Shown: positions 13,270-21,632 of the stretch, one piece after another | Layout: each line of letters opens with the position of its first letter | Numbering within the stretch: position 1 is the first letter of the stretch | IMG/VR virus record: IMGVR_UViG_3300004154_000366 | Coordinates: 1 to 23,612 of that record | Length of the DNA stretch: 23,612 nt | Source of the DNA: a virus | Strand: one strand, 5' to 3' | The notes under the pieces: generated by a model | Told to the model about the DNA's origin: nothing | The model's database searches: none | What the model saw: the letters and a program-made list of their open reading frames with translations, nothing else | Translations under genes and position numbers: made by a program

Positions 13270-13372
13270 AATCCCGAAGTGCAGCATACCCCCCATATGA
13301 AAAATCCCGCAAGTACAGCTCTACACCGCAGCCCCGTTCTTCTTAACCCAGACAGTAAATCGCAGCAAAGGG
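13268..13372. other. Candidate cos region with imperfect direct repeats
   Basis: Between the HNH gene and terS is a 130-bp gap with no ORF and much higher GC than its surroundings. Two related blocks, AAAATCCCGAAGTGCAGC (13268-13285) and AAAATCCCGCAAGTACAGC (13301-13319), are separated by a C-run. They are followed by CGCAGCCCCG and, later, CGCAGCAAAGGGG. Location and repeat content fit terminase binding and cutting sites. The actual nick positions cannot be seen. Confidence 0.45.
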
Positions 13373-13403
13373 GTCAAAGAGAAGAATTAAAGAGGTGAAA
13401 AGA

Positions 13404-13769
13404 ATGGACAAGAAAGAGAAAGAAAAGAAAATTAAGAAAAAGATAAAGCAATTAAGTGAATTGTTCAAAGATATTGCAAGTAATAAGAAATCATTAATAG
13501 AAGATTTAATAGAACAGGCAGCTTGGATGGCAGTAACCATTCAAGAGCTTCAAGAGAACATAAACGAAGATGGATTGACCGAAGAATTTAATCAAGGAAA
13601 ACAGCAGTTTAGACGTGAAAATACTGATACAAAAACAATACTTTCAATGCAAAAAAACTATAAAGCTACTATGGAAACATTAATAAAATTACTTCCAGAA
13701 GAACAGAAAAGTGATGAACTTGATGAATTTTTTAAAAAGAATAAGATTGGTTTTAATCAAGAGAATTAA
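13404..13769 (+). CDS. terS: Terminase small subunit (P27-like)
   Basis: This encodes 121 residues from ATG 13404, preceded by AGAGGTG; an in-frame GTG at 13395 overlaps that site. It is a helical, highly charged protein: a Lys-rich N-terminus, a central ASNKKSLIEDLIEQAAWMAVTIQELQ segment and an end LLPEEQKSDELDEFFKK, typical of P27-family small terminase proteins. TerS binds the packaging site and hands DNA to TerL, encoded 57 bases downstream. The call rests on position, size and this pattern. Confidence 0.8.
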   Translation: MDKKEKEKKIKKKIKQLSELFKDIASNKKSLIEDLIEQAAWMAVTIQELQENINEDGLTEEFNQGKQQFRRENTDTKTILSMQKNYKATMETLIKLLPEEQKSDELDEFFKKNKIGFNQEN

Positions 13770-13826
13770 ATAATTGAAGTCTACTCTTTTTATTTTTAAA
13801 TCAGGAGGTTGATGGGGTGATGTGAA

Positions 13827-15518
13827 TTGACTTACATTGAAGAATATTATTCTAAAATGTGTAGCGGTGAAATAATTGTCTGTAAAAAGATAAAAAAGCA
13901 ATACGAAAAGTTAGTTAATGACATTCACACACCATATAAAATTCAACAATTACAATTCGATGGTTCATATAAAGAAATAACTTTTATATTTGATGAAAAT
14001 AAAGCTAATTTACCAATTAACTTTATAGAAACATTTTGTAAGCAATCTAAGAGTCCATATTGTGGACAACCTTTAAAACTTATGCTTTGGCAAAAAGCAA
14101 TGTTACAAGCAATTTATGGATTTGTAAATGCTGAAACGGGTTTAAGAAGATATAAAGAAATACTAGTTGAAGTTGCAAGAAAGAATGGTAAAAGTACTTT
14201 GCTAAGTGGACTTGCTGCATATCATTTAACTTTTTTTAAAGGTATACAAGTTGTTACCGCTGCCAATTCAAAATCCCAGGCTGGGATAATTTTTGAAGAA
14301 GCAAAAAATATGATAATGCAATCTCCGGCACTTGCAAAAAGAGTAACAAAAAGAAAAACAGATTTATATGTTCCTAATACATTTTCTACAATGCAGCCAT
14401 TAGCAAGTGATTCAAGTAACCTTGACGGATTAAATGCAGACTTAGTTCTTCTAGACGAAATACACGAATTTACTGATACAAAATTATACGATGTAATAAA
14501 ACAATCACAGGGAACTAAGTTAGAACCATTACTATTTATGATAACAACAAATGGTTTTGTAAGAGATAACTTTTTCGATGCAAAAATTCAATATGCTGAA
14601 GATGTATTAAATGGTGTTGCTGATAATTATGCTTTTCTTTCATTTTTATATGAATTAGATAATAAAGGTGAAAAAGGATTAGACGAAATTAAAGATTTTA
14701 GAAATTGGGTTAAACCTAATCCAGCTCTTGGAATATATCGTAGCTTCACTGAATTAAGCGAAGAAGTTCAAAAAGGAAAAGATGATATTACTTATAGACC
14801 AACTTTGTATGCTAAATATTTTAACTTACCACAGACACAACATGGCTCTTGGATGACGTTTGATGAACTTAATAACACGGAAACATTTGATATTAATGAT
14901 TTCAAAGGAAATTATTTTTTGGGTGGTTATGATCTTTCAGAAGTAAATGATTTAACCTGTGCTACGATGCTTTTTATGAAAAAAAATGATGATAAAAAGT
15001 ATATACATCAAATGTATTTCATGCCAAAGAATTTAGTTGAACAAAAAGAAATTGATGATAAAGTTCCTTATTCACAATGGATTGAACAAGGTTGGATATA
15101 TCCAAGTGGTACAAGCAAAATTAAATCTGAAGATGTATTTAATTGGTTAAAAGACACAGTTCAAAAATATAATTTGTATCCAAGACAACAAGGTTTAGAT
15201 AGATGGGGTGCAAATGAATTTTTAAGTTTAATGGAAAGTGCAAGAGTAAAAGTAGAATTAGTAATCCAAGGAACTAAAACATTTTCAAGTCCAATGAAAA
15301 ATCTTAAAGGTGATTTCATAGATAAAAAAATTATATATAACAACAATCCAGTTCTTAGATGGTGTTTAATGAACACTGTTGAAGAGCGTGATAAAAATGG
15401 AAATGTAAGACCTATAAAAGGTAAAAACAAAAATAAGCGTATAGATGGTACTTTAAGTTTATTAGATGCTTATGTAATACTTCAAAATAACTATATCGAA
15501 TTTACAAATTTATTATAA
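13827..15518 (+). CDS. terL: Terminase large subunit (HK97-type)
   Basis: This encodes 563 residues starting at TTG 13827, the only start that fits the GGGGTGAT ribosome binding site. The N-terminal ATPase has Walker A ARKNGKST (117-124) and Walker B DLVLLDE (205-211) followed by the ITTNG coupling motif (239-243). The C-terminal RNase H-like nuclease shows GGYDLSEVNDL with Asp369, then GLDRWGA (Asp458) and a final Asp in the LSLLDAY segment, supplying the metal ligands. It translocates DNA into procapsids and cuts it. Size and motif order fit HK97-type terminases. Confidence 0.97.
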   Translation: MTYIEEYYSKMCSGEIIVCKKIKKQYEKLVNDIHTPYKIQQLQFDGSYKEITFIFDENKANLPINFIETFCKQSKSPYCGQPLKLMLWQKAMLQAIYGFVNAETGLRRYKEILVEVARKNGKSTLLSGLAAYHLTFFKGIQVVTAANSKSQAGIIFEEAKNMIMQSPALAKRVTKRKTDLYVPNTFSTMQPLASDSSNLDGLNADLVLLDEIHEFTDTKLYDVIKQSQGTKLEPLLFMITTNGFVRDNFFDAKIQYAEDVLNGVADNYAFLSFLYELDNKGEKGLDEIKDFRNWVKPNPALGIYRSFTELSEEVQKGKDDITYRPTLYAKYFNLPQTQHGSWMTFDELNNTETFDINDFKGNYFLGGYDLSEVNDLTCATMLFMKKNDDKKYIHQMYFMPKNLVEQKEIDDKVPYSQWIEQGWIYPSGTSKIKSEDVFNWLKDTVQKYNLYPRQQGLDRWGANEFLSLMESARVKVELVIQGTKTFSSPMKNLKGDFIDKKIIYNNNPVLRWCLMNTVEERDKNGNVRPIKGKNKNKRIDGTLSLLDAYVILQNNYIEFTNLL

Positions 15519-15533
15519 GAGAGGTGAAAATAA

Positions 15534-16739
15534 TTGGAATTCAGAAACATGTTTAAAAATTTATTTACACCTAAACAACAGAATGTAACACAACAATATT
15601 CAACATTTCAAATGCTAAACAATTATCTTGGAACATTTACTAACTTTTCAGGCAATGCATATAACAATGAACTTGTAAGAGCTAGTATAAATGCTATAGC
15701 AAGTCATGTTTCAAAATTAGAAGCAAAAAATAAAGGACAAAAGAATAGTAAATTAGAGTATTTATTAAATGTAAGTCCAAATCCGTATATGACAGCATAC
15801 GATATGTTTTATAAATTTGTAACACAATTATATTTAAACAATAATGCTTTCATTTTAATTCAACGTGATGATTTTGGTAATGTAACTGGTTTTTATCCAA
15901 TTAATTATTCAAATGCTGCTTTAAAACAATACAAGGGTAATTTTTATCTTGAATTTACATTTATGACAGGTAAAAAAGTTGTTGTAATGTACGAAGATAT
16001 AATTCATTTAAGAAGACATTTCAATGAAGACGATATTTATGGTTCAAATAACATTATATTAAATTCAATTCAACTTTTAGAAACAACTAACCAAGGTATC
16101 GAAAATGCTATTAAAATATCAAGCTTTTTAAGAGGTATTTTAACATCTGAACAAAGTTTAAACCCTGATGCAATTAAAAAAGTAAAAGATGAATTTGTAA
16201 ATGATTATATCACTATGAATAACAAAAGTGGTATTGCTGCCCATGATGGTAATTTTAAGTTTACACAATTAAATGCTAATCCAATGATGGTTGATGCAGA
16301 GCAGATGAAAATCATAGAAGATAAGATATTCATGTATTACAACATTAATAAAAAGATAGTGATGAATGAATTCGAAGAGAATACTTTTACTGCATTTTAC
16401 GAAGGTGTAGTTGAACCAATCTTAACAGCTCTTTCACAAGAACTTACTAGGAAGATATTTACACCAAAAGAAAGAAGTTTTAAAAATGAAATTGTATTAA
16501 CTGCTAAAAAGTTAAATTATGCAAGTTCAGATACAAAGATAAAAATGGTTAAAGAATTATCAGTGATTGGTGCTCTATCAATTAATGAAATAAGAGAACT
16601 ATTTGGATATGACGAAGTAGAAGATGGCAATGAAAGAAAAGTATCTTTAAATTATGTAAATACACAGATTGCTGACCAATATCAATTAGGAACTGATACA
16701 AATAAAACAAATACAGGTGGTGATAATGATGGAATTTAA
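15534..16739 (+). CDS. HK97-family portal protein
   Basis: This encodes 401 residues from TTG 15534, placed eight bases after GAGAGGTG. The family pattern is plain: an N-terminal ASINAIASHVSKLEA segment, NPYMTAYDMFYKFVTQLYLNNNAF, the strand IIHLRRHFNEDDIYGSN and the TAFYEGVVEPILTALSQEL helix near the C-terminus. The portal forms the dodecameric DNA entry ring at one capsid vertex and docks the terminase. The end of the gene overlaps the protease start by 14 bases. Confidence 0.95.
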   Translation: MEFRNMFKNLFTPKQQNVTQQYSTFQMLNNYLGTFTNFSGNAYNNELVRASINAIASHVSKLEAKNKGQKNSKLEYLLNVSPNPYMTAYDMFYKFVTQLYLNNNAFILIQRDDFGNVTGFYPINYSNAALKQYKGNFYLEFTFMTGKKVVVMYEDIIHLRRHFNEDDIYGSNNIILNSIQLLETTNQGIENAIKISSFLRGILTSEQSLNPDAIKKVKDEFVNDYITMNNKSGIAAHDGNFKFTQLNANPMMVDAEQMKIIEDKIFMYYNINKKIVMNEFEENTFTAFYEGVVEPILTALSQELTRKIFTPKERSFKNEIVLTAKKLNYASSDTKIKMVKELSVIGALSINEIRELFGYDEVEDGNERKVSLNYVNTQIADQYQLGTDTNKTNTGGDNDGI

Positions 16740-17319
16740 AAAAGAATACAGATCAATGCCTATAGCAACACAAGAAAATGAATCTGACAAAATGATAGTT
16801 GAAGGTAAAGCAATAGTATTTAATACACCAACATTACTTTTTGAAACACCTGATTATAAATACTATGAAATTATCGATGCAAGAGCATTGGATAATTGTG
16901 ATATGTCAGATGTAGTAATGCGTTATAATCACACTGATACAATGTTTATAATGGCTAGAACAAGAAAAGGTTCATTACAACTTTTAAAAAATGAATTTGG
17001 AATAAACATAAGAGCTGAACTTTTTAATACAACACAAGCGAAAGATTTATATGAATTAATTAAAGTAGGAGCAGTTGACCAAATGTCATTTGGAATGATA
17101 GTAGAAGAAGATATAAAAGTTTGGGAAGATAATATTTGCACAAGAACAGTAACAAAAATTAAAAGGCTTGTTGATGTAAGTGCCGTGGATATGGGAGCTT
17201 ACAGAGATAATACATCAATATCTGTACGTAGCTGGTTCGAAGCGGAGGCAGAGGCTAAAAAAGCATTGGAGAATGCTGAACAACGTAAGAGATTGCTAGA
17301 CACTTATTTTAAAGGTTAA
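16726..17319 (+). CDS. HK97-family prohead protease
   Basis: This encodes 197 residues from ATG 16726 (or the adjacent ATG 16729), seven bases after AGGTGG; a GTG at 16717 lies inside that site. The herpesvirus-like serine protease fold of the family is recognisable: VEGKAIVFN, RYNHTD with His69, the strand VGAVDQMSFGM with Ser121 and RLVDVSAVDMGAY with Asp150. It cleaves the N-terminal delta domain from the major capsid protein during maturation. Its substrate gene is separated from it by an inserted GIY-YIG gene, whereas in most relatives the two are adjacent. Confidence 0.95.
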   Translation: MMEFKKEYRSMPIATQENESDKMIVEGKAIVFNTPTLLFETPDYKYYEIIDARALDNCDMSDVVMRYNHTDTMFIMARTRKGSLQLLKNEFGINIRAELFNTTQAKDLYELIKVGAVDQMSFGMIVEEDIKVWEDNICTRTVTKIKRLVDVSAVDMGAYRDNTSISVRSWFEAEAEAKKALENAEQRKRLLDTYFKG

Positions 17320-17406
17320 ACATTTACTTTAATAATTAAAACATCAAAGAAAGTATTAAAAAAATTCAACAAAATATATTTAATATTCTAAAAGGAGTGA
17401 TATATT

Positions 17407-17955
17407 TTGATTGGAATTTACAGAATTACTAATAAAGTTGATGGTAAACATTATATTGGACAAGCATTAAATATAGAAGATAGATGGAAAGAACATTTAT
17501 ATGGATTAAATGGTAAATATCATCGTAATAAATATTTACAACGTGCTTGGAATAAATATGGTGAAGAAAATTTTGAATTTAAAGTACTTCAAGAATGTAC
17601 AGAAGATGAACTAAATATTTTTGAAACATTGTATATTAATATTCTTAAAACATTCGCTCCTGATGGTTATAACCTTAAAGAAGGTGGAAGTAATGGAAGA
17701 CTTTCTGAAGAAACAAAAAGAAAAATATCTGAATCTGAAAAAGGTAAAAAAGTTTCTAAAGAAACAAGAAAAAAATTATCAGAAACACTTAAAGGTAAAC
17801 CAAGTAAATCAGGGATGAAAGGTAAAAAACATACTGAAGAAACAAGAAAAAAATTATCAGAAGCTAATAAAGGTAAAAAACTTTCAGAAGAAACAAAAAA
17901 GAAATTATCAGAAGCTAATAAAGGTAATAAAAATGCAGTAAAAAAAAATATCTAA
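17407..17955 (+). CDS. GIY-YIG homing endonuclease with NUMOD3 repeats (copy 3)
   Basis: This encodes 182 residues from TTG 17407, with AAAGGAG nine bases upstream. The nuclease domain has GIY (3-5), YIG (16-18), Arg26, Glu73 and Asn89, the same numbering as copy 1, and shares long identical runs with it (for instance [14 protein letters not shown]). From residue 97 on there are four NUMOD3-like units of the form [15 protein letters not shown]. It lacks the C-terminal helix-turn-helix of copy 1. The gene sits alone between protease and capsid genes with AT-rich flanks and its own terminator, as expected for an intergenic homing insertion near a conserved target. Confidence 0.93.
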   Translation: MIGIYRITNKVDGKHYIGQALNIEDRWKEHLYGLNGKYHRNKYLQRAWNKYGEENFEFKVLQECTEDELNIFETLYINILKTFAPDGYNLKEGGSNGRLSEETKRKISESEKGKKVSKETRKKLSETLKGKPSKSGMKGKKHTEETRKKLSEANKGKKLSEETKKKLSEANKGNKNAVKKNI

Positions 17956-17973
17956 ATCAAAGCAAAAAAAAAC

Positions 17974-18004
17974 AAAAAACTCCTAAAATTTTAGGAGTTT
18001 TTTT
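17974..18004 (+). terminator. Terminator after the inserted GIY-YIG gene
   Basis: AAAAAACTCCTAAAA is followed directly by its complement and a long T-run, a strong symmetric terminator. It lies just before the capsid gene, so read-through from the protease transcript would be reduced unless antitermination or another promoter compensates. Confidence 0.9.
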
Positions 18005-18034
18005 AATGTAAAAATTTAGGAGGAAAACAAACAA

Positions 18035-19174
18035 ATGTTTGAAAAGAGAATGCAAGAAATTAAAACCAGAAAAATGGAAATCAAAGGTCTTTTGGAAGGT
18101 ACAGAAACAGTTGATATACCAACTTTAGAAGCTGAATTAAGAGCTTTAGATACTGAAGTAAAAGACATTGAAACCAGAAAAGAAATAGCCAAAGGCATTG
18201 AAACAGGAAAAATCGATGCAACCGAAATTACAAAACCAGTTCAGGAGGAAAAGAGAATGGATGAATTATTTAGTGTTGAAACAAAAGAGTACAGAAATGC
18301 GTACTTAAAAAATTTAATTGGCAAAGAGTTAACTGATGTTGAAAAGAGAAGTGTAGCTGCTGCTAATATAGTAATTCCAACTGATACTTACAATAGTATT
18401 TTTACAAAAGTTACTGAAATGGCACCAATGTTGAACGAAATTACATTGTTAAATGTTGCTGGAAATGTAACTTTCGCAGTTGAAGGTACAAACAATGTTG
18501 CTGGAATACACACTGAAAACAACTTAATCAATGGTGCACAAGATACTTTAGTAACTGTTAGCTTAGCTGGCTACGAAATAGTTAAGCTTGTAAGAATATC
18601 AGCTACAGTAAAAACAATGGCAATTGATGCTTTCGAAAATTGGTTAATAAGCCAGTTGTCTGAAAATGTTGCAAAAGTTATCGAAAACTATATAATCAAT
18701 GGAACTGGTGAAAGCCAACCAAAGGGTTTGGACAAAGCACAAACTTGGTCTGATGGTTCAAATGCTGTACAGTTTGCTTCAAGTGGAGCACCAACCGCTG
18801 CTGAATTAGCTGAAATGATTAGCTACTTAAAAGGCGGATACGCAAGAAATGCTAAATTCCTTGTAAACCACAAAACATTCTGGAAAGAGATAATGAAAAT
18901 CAGAGACGACAGCAAAGCTCCAATCGTTTCAAATGATAACGGCACTTACAGAATATATGGCTTCCCAGTAATATTCTCCGACTATGTTGTAGACGGTGAT
19001 GTTTTCTTAGGCGACTACAAAAAAGTTGTTGGTAACTTAGCACAAAATATAACAGTTGAAGCTTCAACTGCTTCAGCATTTGTTTACAATGCAGTTGATT
19101 ACAGAGGAGTAGCAATATTCGACTGTGATATCGCTGTTGGAGAAGCAATTGTTAAAGGTGCTTCAACTCTTTAA
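18035..19174 (+). CDS. HK97-family major capsid protein
   Basis: This encodes 379 residues from ATG 18035, preceded by TTTAGGAGG. The first 75 or so residues form a charged coiled coil (MFEKRMQEIKTRKMEIKG, then EAELRALDTEVKDIETRK), the delta or scaffolding domain removed by the protease. The rest is the HK97 fold: LFSVETKEYRNAYLKNL, VVIPT-like IVIPTDTYNSI, LVRISATVKTMAIDAF, the IINGTGESQPKGL turn and FLVNHKTFWKEIMKIRD. An unusual AGGAGG followed eight bases later by an in-frame ATG (18257) lies near the expected domain boundary. A GAAA-loop terminator follows the gene, so capsid protein mRNA can end here. Confidence 0.96.
   Translation: MFEKRMQEIKTRKMEIKGLLEGTETVDIPTLEAELRALDTEVKDIETRKEIAKGIETGKIDATEITKPVQEEKRMDELFSVETKEYRNAYLKNLIGKELTDVEKRSVAAANIVIPTDTYNSIFTKVTEMAPMLNEITLLNVAGNVTFAVEGTNNVAGIHTENNLINGAQDTLVTVSLAGYEIVKLVRISATVKTMAIDAFENWLISQLSENVAKVIENYIINGTGESQPKGLDKAQTWSDGSNAVQFASSGAPTAAELAEMISYLKGGYARNAKFLVNHKTFWKEIMKIRDDSKAPIVSNDNGTYRIYGFPVIFSDYVVDGDVFLGDYKKVVGNLAQNITVEASTASAFVYNAVDYRGVAIFDCDIAVGEAIVKGASTL
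18243..18259 (+). promoter_or_regulatory. Strong internal ribosome binding site and start within the capsid gene
   Basis: AGGAGG at 18243-18248 stands eight bases before ATG 18257, in frame with the capsid gene (codon 75, MDELFSVE). It is as good as the gene's own site. The bases use CAG GAG, less usual here than CAA GAA. A product from this start would lack the scaffolding domain. Confidence 0.5.
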
Positions 19175-19182
19175 GATTAACT

Positions 19183-19213
19183 AAGAGTTAGGGAAACCTA
19201 ACTCTTTTCTTTT
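19183..19213 (+). terminator. Terminator after the capsid gene
   Basis: AAGAGTTAGG and CCTAACTCTT form a perfect 10-bp stem closed by GAAA, followed by TTTTCTTTT. It lies in the 63-base gap after the capsid gene and probably sets a higher level of capsid mRNA than of downstream genes. Confidence 0.9.
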
Positions 19214-19237
19214 AATAAAACTAGGAGGAATTTAAAC

Positions 19238-19810
19238 ATGAATAGATATATAGGACAACTCGGAACTGATATATACGGTATTGGTGTTGATGAAGCTAGA
19301 GTTGGACATATCCACCTAACCAAAGAGCAAGCTTGTGCAGCAGACACTGACGGTTTGTTAGATGGTGTAGCTTTAACTGAAGCAGCACAAACAGTAACAG
19401 AGTTTGAAAAAGCAATGCCTTATACAAGAAATGTAACAGCAGTTGCAAGTGATGCTGTTACAACAAAAATTACTGTATACGGAACTAACATAGCTGGTAT
19501 AGCAATATCAGAGGAGTTAACTTTAAATGGTACAACTCCAGTTGTTGGAGCTAAAGCATTTAAGACAGTAACGAGTATTGTATTACCGATAGCTACTGGG
19601 ACAGAGACAGTTGATGTTGGTTTTGGTGACAAAATTGGCTTACCTTTCGTGTTTGATGCAAAACCATTAGCATTTGCAATGCAAGCTGGAACTTTAGAAT
19701 CAACAGCGCCAACATTAGCGATTGATACTGATGAAGTTGAAAAGAACACAATCGATTTGAATTCAGCTTTGGACGACACTAAAGATGTTGATATATTCTT
19801 AGTTCTTTAA
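19238..19810 (+). CDS. Putative capsid decoration / head protein
   Basis: This encodes 190 residues from ATG 19238 with CTAGGAGGAA upstream. The protein is rich in Thr, Val, Ala and Gly with predicted beta strands throughout (TAVASDAVTTKITVYGTNIAGIAI is broken by a GTN turn), and few charged helices. Together with its place right after the capsid gene this suggests a virion head or decoration protein. No named family is recognised. The GC content is a little higher than in the flanking genes, like the capsid gene. Confidence 0.6.
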   Translation: MNRYIGQLGTDIYGIGVDEARVGHIHLTKEQACAADTDGLLDGVALTEAAQTVTEFEKAMPYTRNVTAVASDAVTTKITVYGTNIAGIAISEELTLNGTTPVVGAKAFKTVTSIVLPIATGTETVDVGFGDKIGLPFVFDAKPLAFAMQAGTLESTAPTLAIDTDEVEKNTIDLNSALDDTKDVDIFLVL

Positions 19811-19832
19811 TAAATAAGGAGGAGGTGTTGTT

Positions 19833-20114
19833 GTGGTAATACTTACTTTAAATGAAGCAAAAGCATTTTTAAGAGTTGATATTAATGATGATGACACCTT
19901 AATATCAACACTTATAACTGCTGCTGAACTTTACTTATACAATGCAACTGGTAAGACATTTGATAGTACAAATGCATTAGCTAAATTATTTTGCATGGTT
20001 CTTGTTACAGATTGGTATGACAATAGAAGTATGACAACTACTACTGACAAAACAAGAAAGATAATTGAAAGTATGCTTTTACAATTAACATATAGCACTT
20101 CAGAAGAGGTGTAA
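19833..20114 (+). CDS. Head-tail connector protein (gp6-like)
   Basis: This encodes 93 residues from GTG 19833, seven bases after GGAGG. The pattern LTLNEAKAFLRVDINDDDTLISTLITAAELYLYNATG is the signature of the small helical gp6/gp15-type head-tail connectors, which form a ring below the portal. Length and position fit the family. It starts a run of four tightly spaced connector genes. Confidence 0.9.
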   Translation: MVILTLNEAKAFLRVDINDDDTLISTLITAAELYLYNATGKTFDSTNALAKLFCMVLVTDWYDNRSMTTTTDKTRKIIESMLLQLTYSTSEEV

Positions 20115-20116
20115 TT

Positions 20117-20428
20117 ATGGATGCAGGAAAGTTAAATAAAAAAATAACAATTCAAAAATGTGTTGAAACAAGAGATACTGATGGTTCAAATTTATTAACA
20201 TGGTCTGATGTAACAAATCTATGGTCTGAAGTTAAATACAAAGGTATGAAGCAAGATGCAGTACAAACATTAAATTACAACATAATTACAATGCATTTTA
20301 CAATTCGTAAACGTGATATTGATGTTAAAGAAAACAGAGTAAAGTACAATAATCAGTATTTCAAAATAGAAACAACTTTTGAAGAGAATAAACAATTTAT
20401 AACTCTGGTGTGTACGGTGGTGGAATAA
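20117..20428 (+). CDS. Head closure / head-tail adaptor protein (SPP1 gp16-like)
   Basis: This encodes 103 residues from ATG 20117, two bases after the preceding stop; the site GAAGAGGTG lies in the end of the upstream gene. The pattern AGKLNKKITIQK, then WSDVTNLWSEVKYKG and a beta-rich FTIRKRDIDVKENRVKYNNQYFKIE is typical of the head-tail joining family (beta-barrel). The protein closes the connector and prevents DNA leaking. Confidence 0.9.
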   Translation: MDAGKLNKKITIQKCVETRDTDGSNLLTWSDVTNLWSEVKYKGMKQDAVQTLNYNIITMHFTIRKRDIDVKENRVKYNNQYFKIETTFEENKQFITLVCTVVE

Positions 20429-20429
20429 A

Positions 20430-20819
20430 ATGGCTGATAGAATAACAGTTAATCTTAGTCCAGGGCAAGTAAGAGCTATACAAATAAGATTAAATCAATT
20501 AGGTGATAGAGCTACCGAAGTGCTTGAAGAAAGTGTTAAAGATGAAACTGATAAACTAGAACAAAAAATAAAAGCTAGATGTCCAGTTCGTACAGGTAAA
20601 CTAAGAGATTCAATTTCCGTGCAAAAAGTAAAAGCCAATAAAAAACTTGTAAAATACAGAGTTAAACAAGATGTAAAAAAAGCAAAATATGGGAAAACAG
20701 TTGAATTTGGAACTTCAAAAAGAAGGGGTAAATTCTTCATGAAAGGTACATTTAAAAATAACAAAGACATAATGGAAGGCGAAATAAAAAGAGATATACA
20801 AAGGAGGTTAGGATTATGA
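20430..20819 (+). CDS. HK97 gp10-like tail component
   Basis: This encodes 129 residues from ATG 20430 with GGTGGTGG upstream. A helical N-terminal part with QIRLNQLGDRATEVLEESV is followed by RCPVRTGKLRDSI, the hallmark of the gp10 family (minor tail or tail-completion protein), and a KYGKTVEFGTSKRRG strand. It is strongly basic at its C-terminus. The stop overlaps the next start (ATGA). Confidence 0.9.
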   Translation: MADRITVNLSPGQVRAIQIRLNQLGDRATEVLEESVKDETDKLEQKIKARCPVRTGKLRDSISVQKVKANKKLVKYRVKQDVKKAKYGKTVEFGTSKRRGKFFMKGTFKNNKDIMEGEIKRDIQRRLGL

Positions 20820-21184
20820 ATATATGTGAAGTGCTTTATACAATATGTGCAGCCAATGATTATAAACCTTATCCTTCCCAACTTCCAAAACCATCAAATG
20901 GCGTTGTATATAATCTTATAAGTAACAAACGCAGATATAGCTTAAATGGTGATAGTAAATTTCATACGGCTGCTTTTCAAATAACTGTTTTTAATAATAG
21001 TAAGAAAGAAGCAGACAGGCAAATGGAAGAACTTATTGATATATTCTATCAATCGGTCGGAACATATGATAATATTCAAATCTTGTCAGCATTGGCAAGT
21101 GAAGAAAATGAAGACTTTGAAGAACAAACAAAATTAAATGTTAAAATATTTGATTTAACGATAACATACAAAAAGTTATCATAA
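20816..21184 (+). CDS. Tail terminator / completion protein (DUF3168 or gp17-like)
   Basis: This encodes 122 residues. ATG 20816 overlaps the previous TGA and has AAGGAGG nine bases upstream. The size and pattern (N-terminal helix, FQITVFNNSKKEADRQMEELID, C-terminal strands VKIFDLTITYK) match small tail-terminator proteins that cap the tail tube and join it to the head. Position between the gp10-like and tail-tube genes supports this. Confidence 0.8.
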   Translation: MNICEVLYTICAANDYKPYPSQLPKPSNGVVYNLISNKRRYSLNGDSKFHTAAFQITVFNNSKKEADRQMEELIDIFYQSVGTYDNIQILSALASEENEDFEEQTKLNVKIFDLTITYKKLS

Positions 21185-21200
21185 ATAGGAGGAAAAAATT

Positions 21201-21602
21201 ATGGCAGGAACAGGTTCAGGTGTAACTTTTAAAATCGGAGCAACAACAATAGGTGAAATAACATCCATCGGTGGTATCGGTTCAGAAATCAATATGATTG
21301 ATGTAACTACACTTGTAAATGATGGATACAAAAGATTTATATCAGGTTTAAGAAACAATGATGATGTTGAAATTACAGGAAACTTTGATTTAACTGATGT
21401 TGGACAAGTTGCTTTAAGAACAGCACATGATAGCGGAGCAGAAGTAACTTTCGAATGGACAATACCATCAGTAGGTGCAAAAATTACAGGTGACTGTATA
21501 ATTAAGAAACAATCAGTAGAAGGATTTGAAGTTGAAGGTGTAATCCAATTCAAAGCAACATTACAAATTAACGGAAAACCAACATTAGCAGCAATAGCAT
21601 AA
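21201..21602 (+). CDS. Major tail tube protein
   Basis: This encodes 133 residues from ATG 21201 with AGGAGG upstream. Typical features of the tail-tube family are IGEITSIGGIGSEINMIDVTTL near the N-terminus, FISGLRNNDDVEITGNFDLTD and the strand EVEGVIQFKATLQINGKPT at the end. Hexamers stack around the tape measure to form the tube. A terminator follows, so this high-demand gene can be transcribed in excess over the tail-assembly genes. Confidence 0.9.
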   Translation: MAGTGSGVTFKIGATTIGEITSIGGIGSEINMIDVTTLVNDGYKRFISGLRNNDDVEITGNFDLTDVGQVALRTAHDSGAEVTFEWTIPSVGAKITGDCIIKKQSVEGFEVEGVIQFKATLQINGKPTLAAIA

Positions 21603-21632
21603 TAACTAATATAGTATACAACTTTTTTATAA

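Noticed and set aside
19420-19779. Long minus-strand ORF opposite the putative decoration gene
   Set aside because: No ribosome binding site, against the direction of the operon, and of low-complexity composition typical of a shadow of an Ala/Thr/Val-rich gene.
20495-20881. Minus-strand Ser/Phe-rich ORF
   Set aside because: It is antisense to the gp10-like gene, crosses a gene boundary and lacks a ribosome binding site.
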